Positions 6,803 to 8,917 of a stretch of 8,917 nucleotides of DNA are shown here, in pieces (position 1 is the stretch's first letter; the number at the start of each line of letters is the position of its first letter). The translations under genes were made by a program, and so were the position numbers. The notes beneath the pieces were generated by a model. That model saw only the letters and a program-made list of their open reading frames with translations, was not told where the DNA came from and searched no databases. The stretch is from JBBDNV01 sp040877415 (GTDB lineage: Bacteria > Planctomycetota > Planctomycetia > Pirellulales > PALSA-1355): the NCBI GenBank assembly GCA_040877415.1, contig JBBDNV010000001.1, positions 1 through 8,917 on the forward strand, read 5' to 3'.

Positions 6803-7918
6803 ATGATCGATCCAGCCGGCACGCCGGCGTTCTCGCTGGCCCAGGCCCGCCATATCGTCAAGGACCTGTTCACTCCCAATCCGCGCGTGTATTGGGCCGA
6901 TTTTCTGCTCTCGGCCGTGGGCGGCATGATCGCGTTCCGTCTGGTGCGTCGCGATCTGGCGCCGTTTTCGATTCCGCAGGGGATCGCCTTCGTCGTGTGC
7001 TCGCTGTTGTTTTATCGGGCCGTGCTATTCACGCACGAATTGACCCATCTGCGCGAGGGCACGTTTCGCGGGTTTCGCGCGGCGTGGAACCTGCTGTGCG
7101 GCATTCCGCTGTTGATGCCCAGCTTCATGTACTACGCGCACGCCGATCACCACATGCGCAAGCATTTTGCCACCGAGCACGACGGTGAATACCTGCCGTT
7201 GGCGACCGGATCGCCCTGGCACATCCTGGTTTATCTCTGCCAGCCGTTTGTGATTCCGATGATCGCCGCGGTGCGGTTTTTGATCCTGGCGCCCGTTTCG
7301 TGGGTCAGCCCGGGATTTCGGGAGTTCGTGCACCGCCGCGCATCGTCGATGGTGATGGACCCCAGCTACATTCGCCCGCTGCCGTCGCGCAAGGTTTTGC
7401 GGATTTTCCGCCTGCAGGAGGTGCTGTGCTTTTTGTGGACCGCCACGATGGCGGTGCTTTTGATCAGGGGAATCGTGCCGCTGGGCTTCCTGCCCACGGC
7501 GTACCTGGTGAGCGTGTTCATTCTGTTTCTCAATGCTCTGCGCACGCTGGGGGCCCACCGCTATACGAACACCGGCGGCGAAGTGACGTTTGTGGATCAA
7601 CTGCTCGATTCGATCAACTATCCGCGGCATCCGGTCCTGTCGTCGCTGTGGGCGCCCCTGGGTCTGCGGTTCCACGCGTTGCACCATTTGTTCCCGTCGC
7701 TGCCGTATCACAATCTGGCCAAGGCCCACCGTCGGCTGATGGCCGAGCTGCCGGCCGACTCGCCCTACCGGAAGACCGAGAGCCCGAGCCTGACGGCTTC
7801 GCTCGTGCAGCTATGGCGCACGTCTCGCGCCAGCTCCTCCCGGGCCAGTCTGCATCGCCAGTCGCCCCATGAGCCGCAGATGACCGGCGGCGGGCAAAGG
7901 CTGATGAGCGCGCATTAG
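6803..7918 (+). CDS. Membrane fatty acid desaturase family protein
   Basis: A 371-aa integral membrane di-iron enzyme that would use O2 to introduce a double bond (or hydroxyl) into an acyl chain at the inner membrane. All three histidine boxes are present: HELTH at 78-82, HADHH at 113-117 and HALHH at 291-295. An extra conserved-looking His sits in GAHRYTN (H252). Hydrophobic segments flank them at about 29-48, 56-77, 90-110, 135-165 and 208-245. The tail from about 335 is Ser/Arg/His-rich and probably disordered. I start at ATG 6803 (MIDPAGTPAF), which has AAAGG nine bases upstream; the frame is open 45 codons further back but lacks family-like sequence. The stop lies 2 bases from the stop of the convergent STN-like gene. 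Substrate, regiochemistry and electron donor cannot be read from sequence; carotenoid or sterol hydroxylation is a less likely alternative. Confidence 0.87.
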   Translation: MIDPAGTPAFSLAQARHIVKDLFTPNPRVYWADFLLSAVGGMIAFRLVRRDLAPFSIPQGIAFVVCSLLFYRAVLFTHELTHLREGTFRGFRAAWNLLCGIPLLMPSFMYYAHADHHMRKHFATEHDGEYLPLATGSPWHILVYLCQPFVIPMIAAVRFLILAPVSWVSPGFREFVHRRASSMVMDPSYIRPLPSRKVLRIFRLQEVLCFLWTATMAVLLIRGIVPLGFLPTAYLVSVFILFLNALRTLGAHRYTNTGGEVTFVDQLLDSINYPRHPVLSSLWAPLGLRFHALHHLFPSLPYHNLAKAHRRLMAELPADSPYRKTESPSLTASLVQLWRTSRASSSRASLHRQSPHEPQMTGGGQRLMSAH

Positions 7919-7920
7919 AC

Positions 7921-8715
7921 TCACTGGCCCGTTTTCAACTTGGCTATGATTTCCCCGAGCAGTCGCGTCAACTCTTCGTGGTCGTGCTGCGAGGCCTGGA
8001 CGATGAGGAGATTGCGATACGAGAGGGCGTCGAAACCCGACGCCGCCGGCCGAGGCGTGGGGCCGGCCGTTGCGGCCGTGCCTGCTTCTGAATCGGAGCG
8101 ATCGGCCGCGGGCGCTTGGCGGCGGGAGAACGAAGCGGTCGTGAACAGCGATTCGAGGAGACCCGCCAGCCTGGCGGCATCGGCTTCGGAGCCGACCAGC
8201 TCGATGTTGTAGACGCGCAGCTCGACCATCTTTTCGGCGGCGTCGCGGGTGGTGATCAACAGCACGCCGTGGTGAACGACCGAGGTCAGATCCAGGTCGC
8301 GGAGCACCAGCCCAAGCGCCGAGGCCAGCGAAACGCCCTTGAGCGTGCGCGTAACCGGCGAATCGCTGCCAATACCGGCGTCTTCCAGGGCCCGCGCGTC
8401 GAGCTGGATTTCGATCCCGTGGAAATCTTTGAGGTAGTCGATGGCGTCTTGCAGGGGCGTTTGAATGAAGGCAATTTCCGTCGGATGGTCGAGCGCCGTG
8501 CGGATTCTGGCTTCTAAGTGCGGCGTGGGGTTTTCCTGCGACGGCGCGGAGCGAGCGACGGCAAACGGACTGGCAGGGGCCGGTTTTGCGGCGGCGGGTT
8601 CGCCAAATGGGTCTTCCGCGGCCGGCGGCTCGGCTGCCGGTAAGCAGGCGGTGTACAAGGACAACGCGGCCCACGGAATGACACAGCACGAAAAAAGCGC
8701 AGCAAAGCGAGACAT
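7921..8715 (-). CDS. Exported STN-like domain protein (secretin/TonB short N-terminal type)
   Basis: A 264-aa predicted exported protein. Residues 1 to about 28 are a signal peptide (SRF, then a long hydrophobic run ending LPAAE); C24 in YTAC is a poor lipobox, so lipoprotein status is doubtful. Residues 28-65 are an Ala/Pro-rich linker. Residues 67-160 have the pattern of planctomycete STN-like modules: 'I.F..TPLQDAIDYL', 'GIEIQLDARALEDAGI', 'V...LKGVSLASALGLVLRDLDL' and 'GVLLITTRDAAE'. STN modules occur at the N-termini of secretins and TonB-dependent receptors, but here no secretin or barrel follows. Instead there is a second half with VYNIELVG, a Ser/Ala/Pro insert (about 190-222), and FDALSYRNLLIVQASQ with a final helix. 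Many planctomycete genomes carry such stand-alone proteins of unknown role, probably periplasmic. The ATG 8715 start has an AGGAGGT ribosome site and a possible promoter at 8813-8842. Confidence 0.78.
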   Translation of the reverse strand: MSRFAALFSCCVIPWAALSLYTACLPAAEPPAAEDPFGEPAAAKPAPASPFAVARSAPSQENPTPHLEARIRTALDHPTEIAFIQTPLQDAIDYLKDFHGIEIQLDARALEDAGIGSDSPVTRTLKGVSLASALGLVLRDLDLTSVVHHGVLLITTRDAAEKMVELRVYNIELVGSEADAARLAGLLESLFTTASFSRRQAPAADRSDSEAGTAATAGPTPRPAASGFDALSYRNLLIVQASQHDHEELTRLLGEIIAKLKTGQ

Positions 8716-8719
8716 GCCG

Positions 8720-8726
8720 ACCTCCT
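8720..8726 (-). promoter_or_regulatory. Consensus Shine-Dalgarno of the STN-like gene
   Basis: Minus-strand AGGAGGT lies four bases before ATG 8715 and is the strongest ribosome binding site in the window. It settles the start of this gene against longer upstream readings and suggests comparatively high translation. Confidence 0.75.
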
Positions 8727-8812
8727 CTCAAGACTTTGAGCGTTCGAGAAGCGTTTTGCCCCAGACGCCAAGTGAGCGCGCGGCGAGTTCCGAAATCGCT
8801 GCGGCAACCGAC

Positions 8813-8842
8813 ATGATAGCCGATTCGGCGGGCAACGGGCAA
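8813..8842 (-). promoter_or_regulatory. Candidate sigma-70 promoter of the STN-like gene
   Basis: Read on the minus strand, TTGCCC (8842-8837) is followed after 18 bases by TATCAT (8818-8813), a 4/6 match to the -35 and a 5/6 match to the -10 consensus. It would give a leader of roughly 90 bases before ATG 8715. The spacer contains the palindrome GCCGATTCGGC (8819-8829), a possible operator next to the -10 box. Confidence 0.4.
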
Positions 8843-8917
8843 ATACCAGCCCGAAGCGCCAGTTTTGATGTTGCGCTATTTCAGGTAATTTTCATGCTGC
8901 TACGCGGTATTCGTGGG

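Larger units (their letters stand above)
8716..8917. other. Leader and upstream region of the STN-like gene, right window edge
   Basis: About 200 bases with no supportable gene. Apart from the ribosome site and promoter candidate on the minus strand, the last 25 bases hold a possible plus-strand ATG (8894) with AGG upstream. Only eight codons are visible, too few to call. Confidence 0.5.

Noticed and set aside
7811..8842. 343-codon minus-strand frame covering the STN-like gene and desaturase tail
   Set aside because: The protein is Arg/Pro-rich noise; the overlapping frame at 7921-8715 has the signal peptide, domain pattern and consensus Shine-Dalgarno.
8894..8917. Possible start of a plus-strand gene (MLLRGIRG) at the right edge
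   Set aside because: Only eight codons are visible, so nothing distinguishes it from a chance ATG.

Overview
The window looks like chromosomal DNA from a planctomycete, most likely of the Pirellulales/Pirellulaceae type. The main reason is a BBP7-type outer-membrane beta-barrel protein, a family found almost only in Planctomycetota. A short secreted protein with a secretin/TonB short N-terminal (STN)-like domain and a lipid-type MMPL/RND transporter fit the same picture. The DNA is GC-rich, genes are mostly single transcription units, and Shine-Dalgarno sites are patchy, which also fits.

Layout, left to right. (1) 1-331, minus strand: the first 110 codons of a transaldolase, cut by the window edge. 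(2) 332-848: a divergent intergenic stretch with no credible gene. (3) 849-2216, plus: BBP7-family beta-barrel protein with a clear signal peptide. (4) 2217-2434: intergenic, holding a small inverted-repeat element and a possible gene remnant interrupted by a stop. (5) 2435-5062, plus: MMPL/RND-family inner-membrane transporter of 875 aa. (6) 5085-6356, minus, converging on the transporter: a beta-ketoacyl-ACP synthase homologue that has lost its catalytic Cys and one catalytic His. (7) 6357-6802: a divergent regulatory region. (8) 6803-7918, plus: membrane fatty acid desaturase with all three His boxes. (9) 7921-8715, minus, converging on the desaturase with a 2-base gap: exported STN-like protein with a strong ribosome binding site and a plausible promoter at 8813-8842. 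(10) 8716-8917: upstream leader of that gene and window edge.

Three neighbouring genes point to lipid chemistry: the ketosynthase-like protein, the desaturase, and an RND transporter of the superfamily branch that often moves lipids. They lie on alternating strands, so they are not one operon, but the divergent pair at 6356/6803 could share control. The most interesting item is the ketosynthase homologue. Its Cys-His-His triad is Glu-His-Asn (E180, H319, N352) and its C-terminal glycine loop is rewritten, so it cannot condense acyl chains by the normal route. It is more likely a chain-length-factor-like partner, a decarboxylase or a scaffold. I see no CRISPR array, rRNA, tRNA, phage gene or complete insertion sequence.
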